Below, in pieces: positions 1 through 10,619 of a stretch of 64,000 nucleotides of DNA (positions within the stretch are counted from its first letter, which is position 1; every line of letters begins with the position of its first letter). This stretch comes from Dendrocalamus latiflorus (Eukaryota; Streptophyta; Magnoliopsida; Poales; Poaceae): contig CM029634.1 of assembly GCA_017311315.1 (NCBI GenBank), forward strand, positions 22,771,891 through 22,835,890, in the 5' to 3' direction. The position numbers and the translations under genes were made by a program. The notes below the pieces were generated by a model that was given only the letters and a program-made list of their open reading frames with translations, made no database searches and was not told the DNA's origin.

Positions 1-1330
1 ACCTTGTTTATACTCCGTAGAGCGCGCAGGGAGGGCATCCGCGTCTTATTCAAAGTATGGACTGGCGCGTGCGGAGGCGAACCCCGCCGCTACGACTTTC
101 TTTATAGTCCGGAGACTCACGCGTGCGGAGGCGGACCTCAACGCTACGTCTTGTTTAAAGTCCGTAGACTAGTGCGTGCGGAGGCGAACCCCGCCGCTAC
201 GACTTTCTTTATAGTCCGGAGACTCACGCGTGCGGAGGCGGACCTCAACGCTACGTCTTGTTTAAAGTCCGTAGACTAGTGCGTGCGGAGGCGGACCTCA
301 ACGCTACGACTTCCTTTATAGTCCGGAGACTCGCGCGTGCGGAGGCGGACCTCAACGCTACGTCTTATTTAAAGTCCGTAGACTGGTGCGTGCGGAGGCG
401 GACCTCAACGCTACGTCTTATTTAAAGTCCGTGGACTGGTGCGCGCGAGGGCGTCCCCCCGTTGCGTCTTATTTAAAGTCCGTAGACTGGTGCGTGCGGA
501 GGCGGACCTCGACGCTACGTCTTATTTAAAGTCCGTAGACTGGTGCGTGCGGAGGCGGACCTCGACGCTACGTCTTATTTAAAGTCCGTAGACTGGTGCG
601 TGCGGAGGCGGACCTCGACGCTACGTCTTATTTAAAGTCCGTAGACTGGTGCGTGCGGAGGCGGACCTCGACGCTACGTCTTATTTAAAGTCCGTAGACT
701 GGTGCATGCGGAGGCGGACCTCGACGCTACGTCTTATTTAAAGTCCGTAAACTGGTGCGTGCGGAGCTAGGCTCAACGCTACGTCTTATTTATAGTCCGT
801 AGACTCTCGCGTGCAGAGCTAGGCTCAACGCTACGTCTTATTTATAGTCCGTAGACTCTCGCGTGCGGAAGCTGAGCTCAACGCTACGTCTTATTTAAAG
901 TCCGTAGACTGGTGCGTGCGGAGGCGGACCTCGACACTACGTCTTATTTAAAGTCCGTGGACTGGTGCGTGCGGAGCTAGGCTCAACGCTACGTCTTATT
1001 TATAGTCCGTAGACTCTCGCGTGCGGAAGCTGAGCTCAACGCTACGTCTTATTTATAGTCCGTAGACTCTCGCGTGCGGAAGCTAAGCTCAACACTACGT
1101 CTTATTTAAAGTCCGTGGACTAGTGCGTGCGGAGGCGGACCTCGACGCTACGTCTTTCTTTATAGTCCGGGGACTCGCGCGTGCGGAGGCGGACCTCGAC
1201 GCTACGGCCTATTTAAAGTCTGTGGACTAGTGCGTGCGGAGGCGGACCTCGACGCTACGTCTTTCTTTATAGTCCGGGGACTCGCGCGTGCGGAGGTGGA
1301 CCTCGACGCTACGGCTTATTTAAAGTCCGT
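1..1330. repeat. 53-bp tandem repeat array in the gypsy 3' region
   Basis: About 25 units of 53 bp. Starts of the block GGAGGCGGACCTC fall at 498, 551 and 604, giving the period directly. Units come in at least two kinds: one with TTTAAAGTCCGT followed by GACTGGTG or GACTAGTG, and one with TTTATAGTCCGG followed by GACTCGCG. The two kinds alternate near both ends of the array (about 1-350 and 1130-1330), which suggests a 106-bp higher-order unit there, while the middle is mostly the first kind. A third variant with AAGCTGAGCTC appears around 780-1090. Because 53 is not a multiple of three, open frames across the array are not coding. Confidence 0.9.
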
Positions 1331-1455
1331 GGACTTTGTTCTGCTCAGCGCGGACAGGCAATGCTGTGGGAACAGCCATCTTTATTGAACTCCCGTTTGC
1401 GCGGGCGAGCATCGTACGACAAAAGGCTGGTGGCTCTACGCTTGTTGTCCTGCTT

Positions 1456-2652
1456 CTAGGCGTAGTATCGCCGCAACCTGTCCGCGTTCCATGTATGCCG
1501 GAGGGCTTGTCCTTCGAGCGTGGCGAGGCGGTATGACCCCTTCAGCAATGCCTCCATCACGATGTACGGGCCTTCCCACTTGGACTCCAGCTTGCCAGCG
1601 GTCTCCGCCTGGAGCGCCACTCTGAGAACGAGATCCCCAGGCTTGAACCCCCGCGGGCATATAGAGCGGTCCCGAGTACGCGTCGTCTGCCGCGCATACT
1701 TCTCGACATGGTGGGCTGCATCTGCCCGTGTCCCGTCGAGAAGGTTCAAGGACACACGGCGCTCCTCTTCGGGCGCTTGGACGAGGACCCTCCGCGAGCC
1801 GGCCTTGATTTCCTCGGGCGTCACCGCTTCGTCACCAAAAAGGAGCTTGAACGGCGTGAATCCCGTCGGGCGCGTTACCGTTGTACGAAGCGACCAAAGA
1901 ACGCTGTGAAGCTCGCTTGGCCACTTGCCCTTCGGCAACCCGACTAGGCGCTTTTTGATGGCGGCAGAGATGGCGCCATTCGCCCGTTCGACCGCCCCGT
2001 TGGACTGGGGATGCACTACCGAGGCGAATCGGAGGGTGATGCCCATGCTGTCACAATAGTCTTTGAAGAGGGTGGCGTCGAACTGCAGGCCATTGTCAAC
2101 CGTGAGCTCCCGAGGTACGCCGAAGCGACATATGATGTGTTGCCATAGGAAGCGCTGTATGGCCGCAGAAGTTACTTTGGCCAGGGCCACCGCTTCCGGC
2201 CATCTGGAGAAATATTCCAGCGTGACTACCACGAACCGGAGGTCCCCCGGAGCTCGGGCAAGTGGTCCTACTATGTCCAGGCCCCAGCGTGCCAGTGGCC
2301 ACACCGGGGGAATGGGGTTGAGGCTCGTCGGGGGCCTGCGGATGATGCGCGACATCCACTGGCACCCTTGGCACCGACGGACGAGGTCCTAGGCGTCGGT
2401 GATGGCAGTTGGCCAGTAGTAGCCTTGCCTGAACGCCTTGCCGACTAGTGACCGCGGTGCCAGGTGGGATCCGCACACGCCCGCGTGGATCTCCGCCAGG
2501 AGCTCCTTTTCCCCCTCAGTCGAGAGGCAGCGCAGGAGCGGTGCGCAAACCCCTCTCTTGTAGAGTATCCCTTCGAACACCTGGAAGGACCTTGCGCGGT
2601 GCTGCAAGCGCCGAAGCTCGGCGGGGTCCTCCGGCTCGGCGATGCCTTGCAA
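1456..2652 (-). pseudogene. gypsy integrase, broken by an in-frame stop
   Basis: Integrase inserts the retrotransposon cDNA into chromosomal DNA. The N-terminal zinc-binding part (EIHAG...H...) is read from 2652 to a TAG at 2389-2391. The same frame then resumes with CQGCQW, the cysteine pair of the HHCC finger, and the catalytic core: D in WGLDIVGPL, D in VDNGLQF and E in VERANG, the D,D(35)E triad. The C-terminal part ends at 1456 without an obvious chromodomain. A frameshift near 2770, in a run of Cs, separates it from the upstream RNase H frame. The core itself looks well preserved, so the stop is probably recent damage rather than deep decay. Confidence 0.85.
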
Positions 2653-2744
2653 GAAATTGAAGATGGGCTCTCGCCAATCTCCTGGCCGGTCAATGCGGTG
2701 GACGAGTGCCGCGTCTCGGTTGTCCTGCGCGATGGCCGCCTGCG

Positions 2745-4637
2745 TTAATATCTCGTAAAACGCCCCCTTAGGGGGGGCAGTTGCTGGCTGGCCGCCTTAG
2801 CGAGGGCGTCGGCCTGCTCGTTCTCCGCGCGGGGGATGGCCTTGACGGTGACACCCAAAAAGTGCCTTTCCCTCGCCCTCACTGCCGCGAGGTACTTGGC
2901 CAACTCAGGGTCCTTGGCTTGATATGACTTGTCCACATGACCGGCCACCAGGCGCGAGTCGGTGCGGACTAGCACCCGTCTCGCGCCGACTGCCTTCAGC
3001 TTCGCCAGGCCAAAGAGCAGTGCCTCGTATTCAGCCGTGTTGTTGGTGGCGGGGAAGGCAAGGCGCGCCGAGTATAGCAAACGCTGTCCTTCGGGCGTGA
3101 CGATCACCGCCCCTACGCCCGCGCCGGCGACGCTGTAAGCTCCGTCGATTGTAAGCGTCCAAACGGGATCATCGTGCGTCTGGACGGGTTGGGCCGGCGG
3201 GGTCCATTCGGCGAGAAAATCCGCCAGGACTTGGGATTTGATTGCCGTTCGCGAGGCATACGTCAAGGAGAAGGGAGCGAGCTCGGCAGCCCATTTGTCG
3301 ATGCGCCCTGTGGACTCCTTGTTGTGTAGCATCTCTGCCAAGGGGAATGAGGAAGGCACTGTGATCGGGTGGGCCAGAAAGTAATGCCGAAGCTTCCTGG
3401 AGGCCATGACCAGCGCGTAGGCGAGCTTCTCAAGCTCCGTGTATCTTGTCTTGGCGCCTTGAAGGGCTTCGGAGACAAAGTAGACGGGCCGCTGCATGGC
3501 GCCTTCCTCTAAGACGAGGACGGTGCTGACCGCGGTGGCTGACGCGGCCAGATAGAGCAGGAGGGGAGCCTCTGGTGCTGGGGCGACCAGCGTGGGGACG
3601 CCGGCCAGGTGCTCCTTGAGCTCGTTGAAGGCCTTCGCGCAATCTCCATCCCAACGAAATCCATCGCACCCGCGGAGCGTCTTGAAAAATGGCAAGCCCC
3701 GCTCCACCGCTATGGATAGGAAGCGGCTTAGTGCTGCCATGCGGCCTGCTAGCCTCTGGACCTCCCTCGTTGTCTTGGGCGGCTCCATGCCCAGGATGGC
3801 GTCTACTTTGTCGGGGTTCGCCTGGATACCCCGCCCGGACACGAGGAAGCCTAGGAGTTTGCCCGCCTGCACGCCGAAGACACATTTGTCGGGGTTGAGC
3901 TTGATGCCCGCCTTCCGGAGGTTGTCGAAGGTCTCCTGGAGGTCCCGGCCGTGCAGAGCAAGCTGCCGAGTTTTGACCACCACGTCATCGACATAAGCCT
4001 CGACGTTCCTCCCGAGCTGGGCGGCCAGGGCAATGGCGACGAGGCGGGTGAAGGTAGCGCCTGCGTTCTTCAAGCCAAAGGGCATTCTGACGAAGCAGAA
4101 CGTCCCAAGTGGTGTGATGAAACTGGTCTTCTCCTCGTCGTCCTCGGCCATGTATACCTGGTGGTAGCCGGAATAGGCGTCCAGGAAACTCATAAGTTCG
4201 CACCCAGCAGTGGCGTCGACCAGCTGATCGATGCGCGGCAAGGGGTAATTGTCCTTCGGGCACGCCTTGTTGAGTGCCGTGAAGTCGATGCACATGCGCC
4301 AGGCCCCGCTGGCCTTTTTGACTAACATCGGGTTAGCGAGCCACTCTGGATGGTGGACCTCGCGAATGACCCCGGCGCGAAGGAGCTTCGCCACCTCTGC
4401 TTTGGCCGCCTGCTGCCGATCCATCGACATACGCAGAAGCCTTTGCTTGACCGGCTTGGCGTCGGGGCGGACCGCCAAGCGATGCTCGATTACTGCTCGG
4501 TCTACGCCCTTGATGTCCTCCGGGGACCATGCGAAGATGTCAACGTTGTTCTGAAGCACTCGGAGCAGATCCCGTTCGACCCCCGGTGGGAGCCCCTCGC
4601 CAATGGACACAAACTGCCCCTCCGCCTGGAGCGGCAC
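2745..4637 (-). CDS. gypsy reverse transcriptase, RNase H and second RNase H-like domain
   Basis: A 630-residue open frame. The first half is a gypsy-type reverse transcriptase (motifs RMCIDFTALNK, FLDAYSGYHQ, MPFGLKNAGATF and catalytic YVDD). Next comes a connection/RNase H region (YFVSEALQGAKTRYTELEKLAYAL). The last third starts with LTIDGAY and includes NNTAEYEALLFGL, RTDSRLVAGH and ADALAKAAS, the acidic-residue pattern of an additional RNase H of the kind seen in Tat-lineage elements. It lies in a different frame from gag-protease, overlapping its tail (4502-4637). The frame ends at 2745, probably because of a one-base shift near 2770. Confidence 0.88.
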   Translation of the reverse strand: MPLQAEGQFVSIGEGLPPGVERDLLRVLQNNVDIFAWSPEDIKGVDRAVIEHRLAVRPDAKPVKQRLLRMSMDRQQAAKAEVAKLLRAGVIREVHHPEWLANPMLVKKASGAWRMCIDFTALNKACPKDNYPLPRIDQLVDATAGCELMSFLDAYSGYHQVYMAEDDEEKTSFITPLGTFCFVRMPFGLKNAGATFTRLVAIALAAQLGRNVEAYVDDVVVKTRQLALHGRDLQETFDNLRKAGIKLNPDKCVFGVQAGKLLGFLVSGRGIQANPDKVDAILGMEPPKTTREVQRLAGRMAALSRFLSIAVERGLPFFKTLRGCDGFRWDGDCAKAFNELKEHLAGVPTLVAPAPEAPLLLYLAASATAVSTVLVLEEGAMQRPVYFVSEALQGAKTRYTELEKLAYALVMASRKLRHYFLAHPITVPSSFPLAEMLHNKESTGRIDKWAAELAPFSLTYASRTAIKSQVLADFLAEWTPPAQPVQTHDDPVWTLTIDGAYSVAGAGVGAVIVTPEGQRLLYSARLAFPATNNTAEYEALLFGLAKLKAVGARRVLVRTDSRLVAGHVDKSYQAKDPELAKYLAAVRARERHFLGVTVKAIPRAENEQADALAKAASQQLPPLRGRFTRY

Positions 4638-6886
4638 CTTCTTGACTCCGCCTTCGGGCCGAGGCTTGGGCGTCCACCTGGGGGCGGAGGGCCCATCACC
4701 GAGCGCGCCGAGAGGGCATGTACCGGGCGATGCGCAACGCGGCTACCGCCTTCGGCACGCCTGGCCAGGTCCTGGTCGCTGGAGACGGTGATAACACCCT
4801 CCGGGCCCGGGAGCTTCACACACAAAAACGCGTGGTGCGGGATTGTTTCAAAAGAGTTGATGGCGGGTCGCCCCAGTATGGCGTTGTAGGGGTGTGGGAT
4901 ATCTACGACATCGAAGGTGACATGCTCGGTCTGGATGTTACCTTTGTTGCCCTCCTGACGGAAAGTGACAGGAAGAGACACGTGCCCCAAGGCCTGCAGC
5001 GGTTGGCCCCCAAAGCCTTGAAGTGGAGCTCCTGGCTGCTCTAGCCGGCTTCGGGGGATCCCCATACGGTCGAGGGCCTCTGCGAATAAGATATTCGCGG
5101 AGCTTCCCCCGTCGACAAGGACGCGCCTGACGTCACAGCGGGCTATGTGGGCCTGGATGACTAGAGGGTCTTGGTGAGGGTACTCCACACCCCTGGCGTC
5201 GTTCAAGTCGAAGGTGATGTTGCGGGGCGGCATCCACAGTTGCGGCTGCTCCCCGGGGGCTTTTGAAGAGGAGCCTCCGGTGATGACGCTGGCGGTGCGA
5301 TGCTGCGCGCCCTCCATCGCGGTGGTTCGTATGGTGCTGTCCCTTGGTTGCCCCCCGTGGTCTCCAGCGGGGGGCCGAGGAGGCCGAGCCCGAGACCCGA
5401 CCGTCACCCTCCGCAGCTCCATAACTGCGGTGCATGCCCTTGTGTAATGATCACCGTAGCCGTGTACCTCGCACCACTTGCCATAGTGTAGGAGCTCTTG
5501 TTCTGCGAGGGGTTGGACGCCGCAATCAAGTCCGCCTTCCGATCCCCGGTCTCCCCTCCAAGAGGCGGGGTCGGGTCCTTGGCGGGCGCTCTCAGTGTCG
5601 AGGACATGATGGGCCGCCTGCGACCTGCGTTGGCGGCGCCGAGGTTTATGCCTGCTCCTTGAAGAGCCTTCCTGTACCCCGGTATCGCTGCCTCGGGGAG
5701 GGCCTCCTCGGGGCTCCCGGCTGCGGCCCTGCTTCGAGGAGGGACCACCCGCCCCCACTTCGCGTGGGGGGCGCTCCTCCTGGGCGAGGTCGAGGGCGGT
5801 AGTGCTACGTCTTCGCGCATCCTCCTCCGCCCGCGCGTACTCATCCATTTTGTCGAAGAGCTTGGCGACTGTCTTGATTGGCCTCCGCGCGTTGTACTCG
5901 GCTATCGGGCCCGGACGAAGGCCCTGTATGGCTGCATTAACGACGGTGGTTTCATTAATGTCTTTCACCTGGCATCGAATCTTGGCGAAGCGCTGGAAGT
6001 AGTCCCGGAGCTTCTCCGAGGGTCCTTGCTTCACAGCGAAGAGTTGGTCCGCATCGACTCGCTCGACATAGTTTCCTTGGAAGTTGCTGTGAAGGCGGTC
6101 GCGAAGTTGCTCCCACGCGTAGATGGAGCCCGGCTCTATGGTAAAAAACCAAGAGAGTGCCACTCCCTGCAGCGCGAGGGGGAGTCCCTTCGCCTTCGCG
6201 GTGTCGTCTCCGCCCGCGGCCTCGATCGCGGTTTCGTACACGCGCACGAACTCGTGAGGATCCGTGTCGCCTTTGTACGGGTTGGTGACGCTAGGGAACT
6301 TGAAGTCTTCGGGCCACGCCGCCTGCTGCAGCCCCGCCGAAAGTGGGGACTCCGGATCTACGCGCCTCAACGGCACGCGGCTGGACGTGGGGGCTTCGCG
6401 GCTGTCCGCCTTCTCCGGCGTGGGCTCGGGCGCGATTACTGGCGCGACCTGCTGGCTCCGAGCCTCTTGTATATCGCGGACGGCTCCACGAAGGTCCCCT
6501 AGTTCCCGCTGGAACGCGTTGAGGGCTGCTAGTAGGGCGCTTTCCACCACTGGTGCTGTCGGGGCCGCCGGAACGCCCAGCGGACGGGTCGGTGCAGGGA
6601 CCATCGCCTCGCGAACTCCAGATCCGCCGGATGGCTCGTTGCGGCTACCCCCGGCCGTCTGATCCGCGCTGCCGGCGAGGGTGGCGGGGGCTGTCGCCGT
6701 AGTGCCCGCGACGGGGTTGGATGGGATGGTCGTTGTAGCGCGAGCGTCGATACCCGCGACCACTGCGCCTACGCCGCTGCCGACTCCTTCGGCGGCCGAT
6801 GCCGAAGCCCTGGTATTCACGCGCCGCTCCGACCCAGCCGCCTTCTTTCCCTTCGCCGCCGCTGGTGAAGCTTTTTTTGGTGCCAT
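4502..6886 (-). CDS. gypsy gag-protease polyprotein
   Basis: A 794-residue frame beginning MAPKKASPAA. The first 170 or so residues are low-complexity Ala/Gly/Pro. A retrotransposon gag domain follows (DPHEFVRVYETAI, ALSWFFTIEPGSI, WEQLRDRLHSNFQ), then a basic Arg/Gly-rich stretch, a Cys/His-containing stretch (CEVHGYGDHYTRAC) and the aspartic protease motif VLVDGGSSANILF. The last 100 or so residues lose similarity to the family, which fits a frameshift near 4720-4740 rather than a natural end. The start lies about 35 bases inside the primer-binding region, as expected for the first frame of the element. Confidence 0.85.
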   Translation of the reverse strand: MAPKKASPAAAKGKKAAGSERRVNTRASASAAEGVGSGVGAVVAGIDARATTTIPSNPVAGTTATAPATLAGSADQTAGGSRNEPSGGSGVREAMVPAPTRPLGVPAAPTAPVVESALLAALNAFQRELGDLRGAVRDIQEARSQQVAPVIAPEPTPEKADSREAPTSSRVPLRRVDPESPLSAGLQQAAWPEDFKFPSVTNPYKGDTDPHEFVRVYETAIEAAGGDDTAKAKGLPLALQGVALSWFFTIEPGSIYAWEQLRDRLHSNFQGNYVERVDADQLFAVKQGPSEKLRDYFQRFAKIRCQVKDINETTVVNAAIQGLRPGPIAEYNARRPIKTVAKLFDKMDEYARAEEDARRRSTTALDLAQEERPPREVGAGGPSSKQGRSREPRGGPPRGSDTGVQEGSSRSRHKPRRRQRRSQAAHHVLDTESARQGPDPASWRGDRGSEGGLDCGVQPLAEQELLHYGKWCEVHGYGDHYTRACTAVMELRRVTVGSRARPPRPPAGDHGGQPRDSTIRTTAMEGAQHRTASVITGGSSSKAPGEQPQLWMPPRNITFDLNDARGVEYPHQDPLVIQAHIARCDVRRVLVDGGSSANILFAEALDRMGIPRSRLEQPGAPLQGFGGQPLQALGHVSLPVTFRQEGNKGNIQTEHVTFDVVDIPHPYNAILGRPAINSFETIPHHAFLCVKLPGPEGVITVSSDQDLARRAEGGSRVAHRPVHALSARSVMGPPPPGGRPSLGPKAESRRCRSRRRGSLCPLARGSHRGSNGICSECFRTTLTSSHGPRRTSRA

Positions 6887-6920
6887 CCTTCTTCTTCGGT
6901 CTTCAGGCTTGTCCTCGTCC

Positions 6921-6940
6921 TCCCCACGGACGGCGCCAAC
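6921..6940 (-). other. gypsy primer-binding region
   Basis: Directly inside the LTR, the minus strand reads GTTGGCGCCGTCCGTGGGGA. This GGCGCCGTC(C/T)GTGGGGA block is found at this position in many grass gypsy elements and marks where minus-strand DNA synthesis is primed. The tRNA species was not assigned. Confidence 0.7.
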
Positions 6941-7174
6941 TGTTGTGGTTACAGACCAAACAGAGAGAGAGAGATGGTAGTGGAGAGGTGGGAGTGTTCT
7001 GTCTCACCCTCCCCCTCATCTTGATATATATATTCACAGGGGGTATACTTTTACAGTTATGCCCTTACATCCATACATCCCCATTAGGGGCACTTATGTC
7101 ATTACACATGTTATTCTGGTTCTTATAACTCCTAACAGGCCTGCTGGGCTTAGGTGGGGGCCACCCCTACGACA
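6941..7174 (-). repeat. 5' LTR of the gypsy element (234 bp)
   Basis: On the minus strand it starts TGTCGTAGGGGTGG at 7174 and ends CCACAACA at 6941, the TG...CA termini expected of an LTR, with the primer-binding region directly adjoining. It contains an AT-rich TATA-like block (TATATATATTC on the plus strand near 7023-7033). It is very short for an element of this size. Its partner is off the window, so LTR identity cannot be measured. Confidence 0.75.
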
Positions 7175-7658
7175 AATATTTTAACTCTTTTTTTTTCCAA
7201 ACAGTATATTATAATCAATAGATTCTAACTGAGCAACAGATATTAAATTGTTCTTGTGCTAGGTGAATATAAAGTGTCCTATAATAATCATTTTTTCTCC
7301 ATTGAGGAGTTTTAGGACATAATTTCTAATTTCAAATACATCAGCTTTAGCATTAGTGCCCAAAAAGACACATATATTCCCCTTGGAATTGTTTGAAGTA
7401 AAATGCATTGTTTAAAAATTAGTTATTGTAGATAGTACAGATATAACCAACTTTAAGTTCAAAACAATGAAAACATTATGTTGCATGATGAATCTATAGG
7501 CTTAACAATCAATGCTCCCTTGATTAACCGAGGATAGTTGAATGCATGGTGTTGCTAAAGAATAAAAAATGGTGTTGCTTCAGCAGACGCATGAGCAAGC
7601 CGCCTCCGCACGTGTACTCTTTCCTCAATCCACATGGCTTATGAAGAAAAGGGGTCAC
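7175..7658. other. AT-rich intergenic sequence, nothing recognised
   Basis: No gene, RNA gene or repeat structure could be supported here. The last eight bases (GGGGTCAC, 7651-7658) are the left candidate target duplication of the hAT element that follows. Confidence 0.6.
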
Positions 7659-10120
7659 TAGCGGTGGCTGGGCCATGCCGGACTGGCACGGTATGGGCCC
7701 AGCGCGCAACACGACCCATTTAGGCCCGGCCTGTTTAAGTCCGCCAAATAAATAGATCATACCGGTTCACAAGCCGTGGTCTGAGTCCAAGCACAACTCA
7801 CGATCATGCCGTGCCGGTATGGGCACGGTTATGGCTTAACAGGCCGTGTCAGCCCGTTAAGTCGGGAAAAAGAAAAATTCAAAAAAATTATATAAAATTA
7901 AGGGGAAAATGTAAAAATTGTGGAAAATTAAGAAAAAAAATTCAGAAAAATTATGAAAAATTGTAGACATTGTTAGTCATCAACATAATTATTTTCAATG
8001 ATATAATGATCTTTATTAACTTGTTAAATTACATGGGATGGCTGCCTCATTAAAAACTTTACTAAGTAAAAACTCAACTTGAGAAACCCTTGGTAAAGAA
8101 AAAAGAGTACAACCTATAAAGCTCATTAGTGACTACATGTGAAGAAAAATATTGAAAATCATATTCATTGCTATCTAGATATAAATTCTCAAAAGATTCT
8201 TATAAAGCTCTATATCAGTCTTTGACGGTCAGAAGGATTTCGACCATCTCGTTTGAGAGATTTGTTCATCGCTCCTCGATTATTCTTCTAGATAGACTGA
8301 ATGCCAACTCCGAGAAGACTGTAGAGACAGGAACAGTCAACACATCCTGCGCTAATATGGATAGCACTGGATATGTTACTTTCTAGGTTTGCCACCATGA
8401 GAGGATGTTCAACTCTTGCTCGAAGCTGGTGCTATTACTGTTGAGATAGCTTGATAGGTCTCCAGTGTTTTGTCGCCTTCCTCCTCCTGACTGATGTGTA
8501 CCTGTACCTGTATGAGAATCTCTAGAGGAAGAACAAAAAATCTTGTCCCATTGCATAGTCCCCTTAGAGGTGCTAGGGGCTAGCAGGGGTCTTTCCAAAC
8601 GCACGGACCCAAACTTATTTTTATATTTCTCATATACCTCATATAATTTATCTTTAACTACTCTATAGTATGTACAATAATCTAAATCGGTAGCATCTAC
8701 TCTATAATAACATTTATAAATCCTTGGAGTTTGGCCGTAAAATCCAAAATAAAGGTGAATGCATATAAAATAGGAATTTAAATCCTATAATTTTTTTCAT
8801 TACCCAGTCATCATAAACATAATGAGCAACAACACTAATATAATCCTCTTTAGCCCTACCACTCCATATGTCTGATGTCAAAGCAATAGAGAATGTACAC
8901 GTATGAAACATTTCTTTCAATTTTTCACGATAATTGTTATAATATTTAATTAAATCTATAGTTATGGTTTGCCTAGCTACAACACTAAATCGAGGGTTAC
9001 GAGCAGTCCTAGTATATTTTTGAAAAGCATCAGACTCACCAAAATTTAAAAGTAAATCTTGAGAAACAATTAATCTACAAAGAGATTCTCAAGCTACCTC
9101 TGGGTTGTACTCCCAAGTATGTACCGAGCCGTTGGGGTTATATTGCAGCTGTGTTTGGCACATTTGTATTCTTTGCCTTCCTTTGCAGCTTACAACATGC
9201 TGTTGCAGGTGACCCGTCTCACCTGAAAATTTTTGCAGATCATTCATTACCACAAATTTTACAAATAGCATACCTCACCGAATTCCCATCATCGCCGGTC
9301 TTGAACTTCTTGTCAAAATCGTTCCAGACTCGTGATGTAGTAGCTCTTGTTCTTTTTGCACCCGTGCTATGGGTTGTGGATGCACTTGTTGAGTTAGCAA
9401 AGATGGATCGATTGGACCCTACGCCACCGGGGCTGTCGCTTCATCTGGCTCTCCAGTTTGTTGTGGATGTGGACCTTCCGCGGATGAATATTCTTCTTGA
9501 AAGAATCGCATATCCTCCGCTGAGAGGGTGAATTCGCAGAGTTGAAAACCGTAGTTCTCCATTGAATAAACTGCGAATTAAATTGAAATTGTAAAAAACA
9601 ATTAACTTACTATTCTATCAACAAATAATAGCAAAAAATTAAAATAAGACAGCACCATTACCTCTTTTGCAGCTCTCAAAAAATTCTTTGAAGATTTTTG
9701 AATTTTTTTTAATTTTGCACAAATTTCTCACTAATTTTACCAAATTTACGCAGACACTACCGGATTTTTCACATATAAACAAAGAGATGAGAGTGAGGTT
9801 TGGTGTGTAAAAAATAGAGGCCGGATGTCCCCCTATTTATAAAAAATTTCATTTTTTTTTTGAATTTTTACTATTTTTTGAAATCTTTACACCCAACGAT
9901 CAAAAAACGGCTATATTAACCGGATCGTGCCAGCCCACGACCGCAAACGGGCCAGGCTGTGCTAGCCCAATGTGCTGCGCTCTCAGCCCAGGCACGGTCT
10001 GGTCGACCTGGACCGTGCTGGCACAGTCTGTTAGAAAATCGGGCCGTACTATGCTCAGACTAAACTAACAATACCGGGTCATGAATTAACACGATTAGAC
10101 CTGTCCCATGGCCACCTCTA
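7659..10120 (-). mobile_element. Degenerate hAT DNA transposon
   Basis: The left end reads TAGCGGTGGC and the inverted right end reads TAGAGGTGGC, a 10-bp terminal inverted repeat with one mismatch. Flanks are GGGGTCAC (7651-7658) and TTAGTCAC (10121-10128), which fit a decayed 8-bp target duplication (5 of 8 identical) as expected for hAT. Subterminal regions (7680-7860 and 9920-10080) are full of short GC-rich motifs such as GGCACGG and GGCCCG on both strands, typical of hAT transposase-binding ends. The interior encodes the broken transposase described separately. At 2.46 kb it is shorter than autonomous relatives because part of the transposase is missing. Confidence 0.8.
8195..9535 (-). 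pseudogene. hAT transposase remnant (BED finger to C-terminal dimerisation region)
   Basis: Minus-strand pieces line up in order with a plant hAT transposase. A BED-type zinc finger (AICKICGN ... TGHLQQHVVSC) is at about 9270-9180. A central block with FSIALTSDIWS and YISVVAHYVYDD is at 8920-8790. The C-terminal hAT dimerisation segment (FEQELNILSWWQT, then VTYPVLSILAQDVLTVPVST) is at about 8440-8290. Several in-frame stops (for example after the finger, after WWQT and near 8250) and loss of much of the catalytic middle between about 8604 and 8714 make it non-functional. The element probably depended on related active copies. Confidence 0.85.
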
Positions 10121-10324
10121 TTAGTCACAAAGCCGCGCCGTCCTCCCCTCCATCCGCGCAGCGCGTGAAGAAAAGAAGTCATGAAGCCTCAGATGACGAA
10201 GAGATGTCGCGCGTGCGTCCTAAACCGACGGACCAAGGCAAGGCGTCTTTTGTGTCGACTTGCTTCCGCGCGGACGTCACCCGCGCATGTCGCCTCCGAG
10301 TCGTCTGTCTTCTTTCCACGCGGC

Positions 10325-10545
10325 AATCGAGCTTCGGTGGCACACTGACCGAGGACTCCCTCCGCCGGCTGTTTTCCGCGCGTGAGACCGAGCGTGGGTG
10401 GTGCACCGCCGACCGAGTACTTCCTCCGCCCGCTGTTTTCCACGCACGAGACCAAGCGTGGGTGGTGCCCCGACCGAGAACTTCCTACGTCCGCTGTTTT
10501 CCGCGCGCGTGCCAAGCCCCTTGATCGCCGAACCGCAGGCCCCGC
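10325..10545. repeat. Short GC-rich tandem repeat, about three units
   Basis: Three imperfect copies of roughly 60-70 bp share the elements GACCGAG.ACT.CCT, CGCCCGCTGTTTTCC and GAGACCAAGCGTGGGTGGTGC. Overlapping open frames on both strands exist only because the unit is GC-rich, and none resembles a known protein. The repeat starts about 200 bp outside the hAT element. Confidence 0.65.
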
Positions 10546-10619
10546 TGCTTTCTTCCGCGCGCGCGTCCAAGGCTCCTCGATTGCCGTGCACCATTGAAGA
10601 AAGGTAGTCCCGAAGCATA

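Larger units (their letters stand above)
1..7174 (-). mobile_element. Ty3/gypsy LTR retrotransposon, Tat-like, 3' end off window
   Basis: Reading on the minus strand from 7174, the order is LTR, primer-binding region, gag-protease, reverse transcriptase-RNase H, second RNase H-like domain, integrase, then a long untranslated region made of tandem repeats that runs off the window start. A second RNase H-like domain after RT-RNase H and a repeat-bearing 3' untranslated region are known traits of the plant Tat lineage (Tat, Ogre, Retand), so I place it there by inference. The coding part carries frameshifts near 4.7 kb and 2.77 kb and an in-frame stop at 2389-2391, so this copy is defective. The second LTR must lie left of position 1. 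Confidence 0.85.

Noticed and set aside
1..1330. CRISPR-like array
   Set aside because: Units are contiguous with no unique spacers, the DNA is plant nuclear, and the array belongs to a retrotransposon 3' region.
9151..9531. A 126-codon plus-strand frame
   Set aside because: It is the antisense shadow of the hAT BED-finger region.
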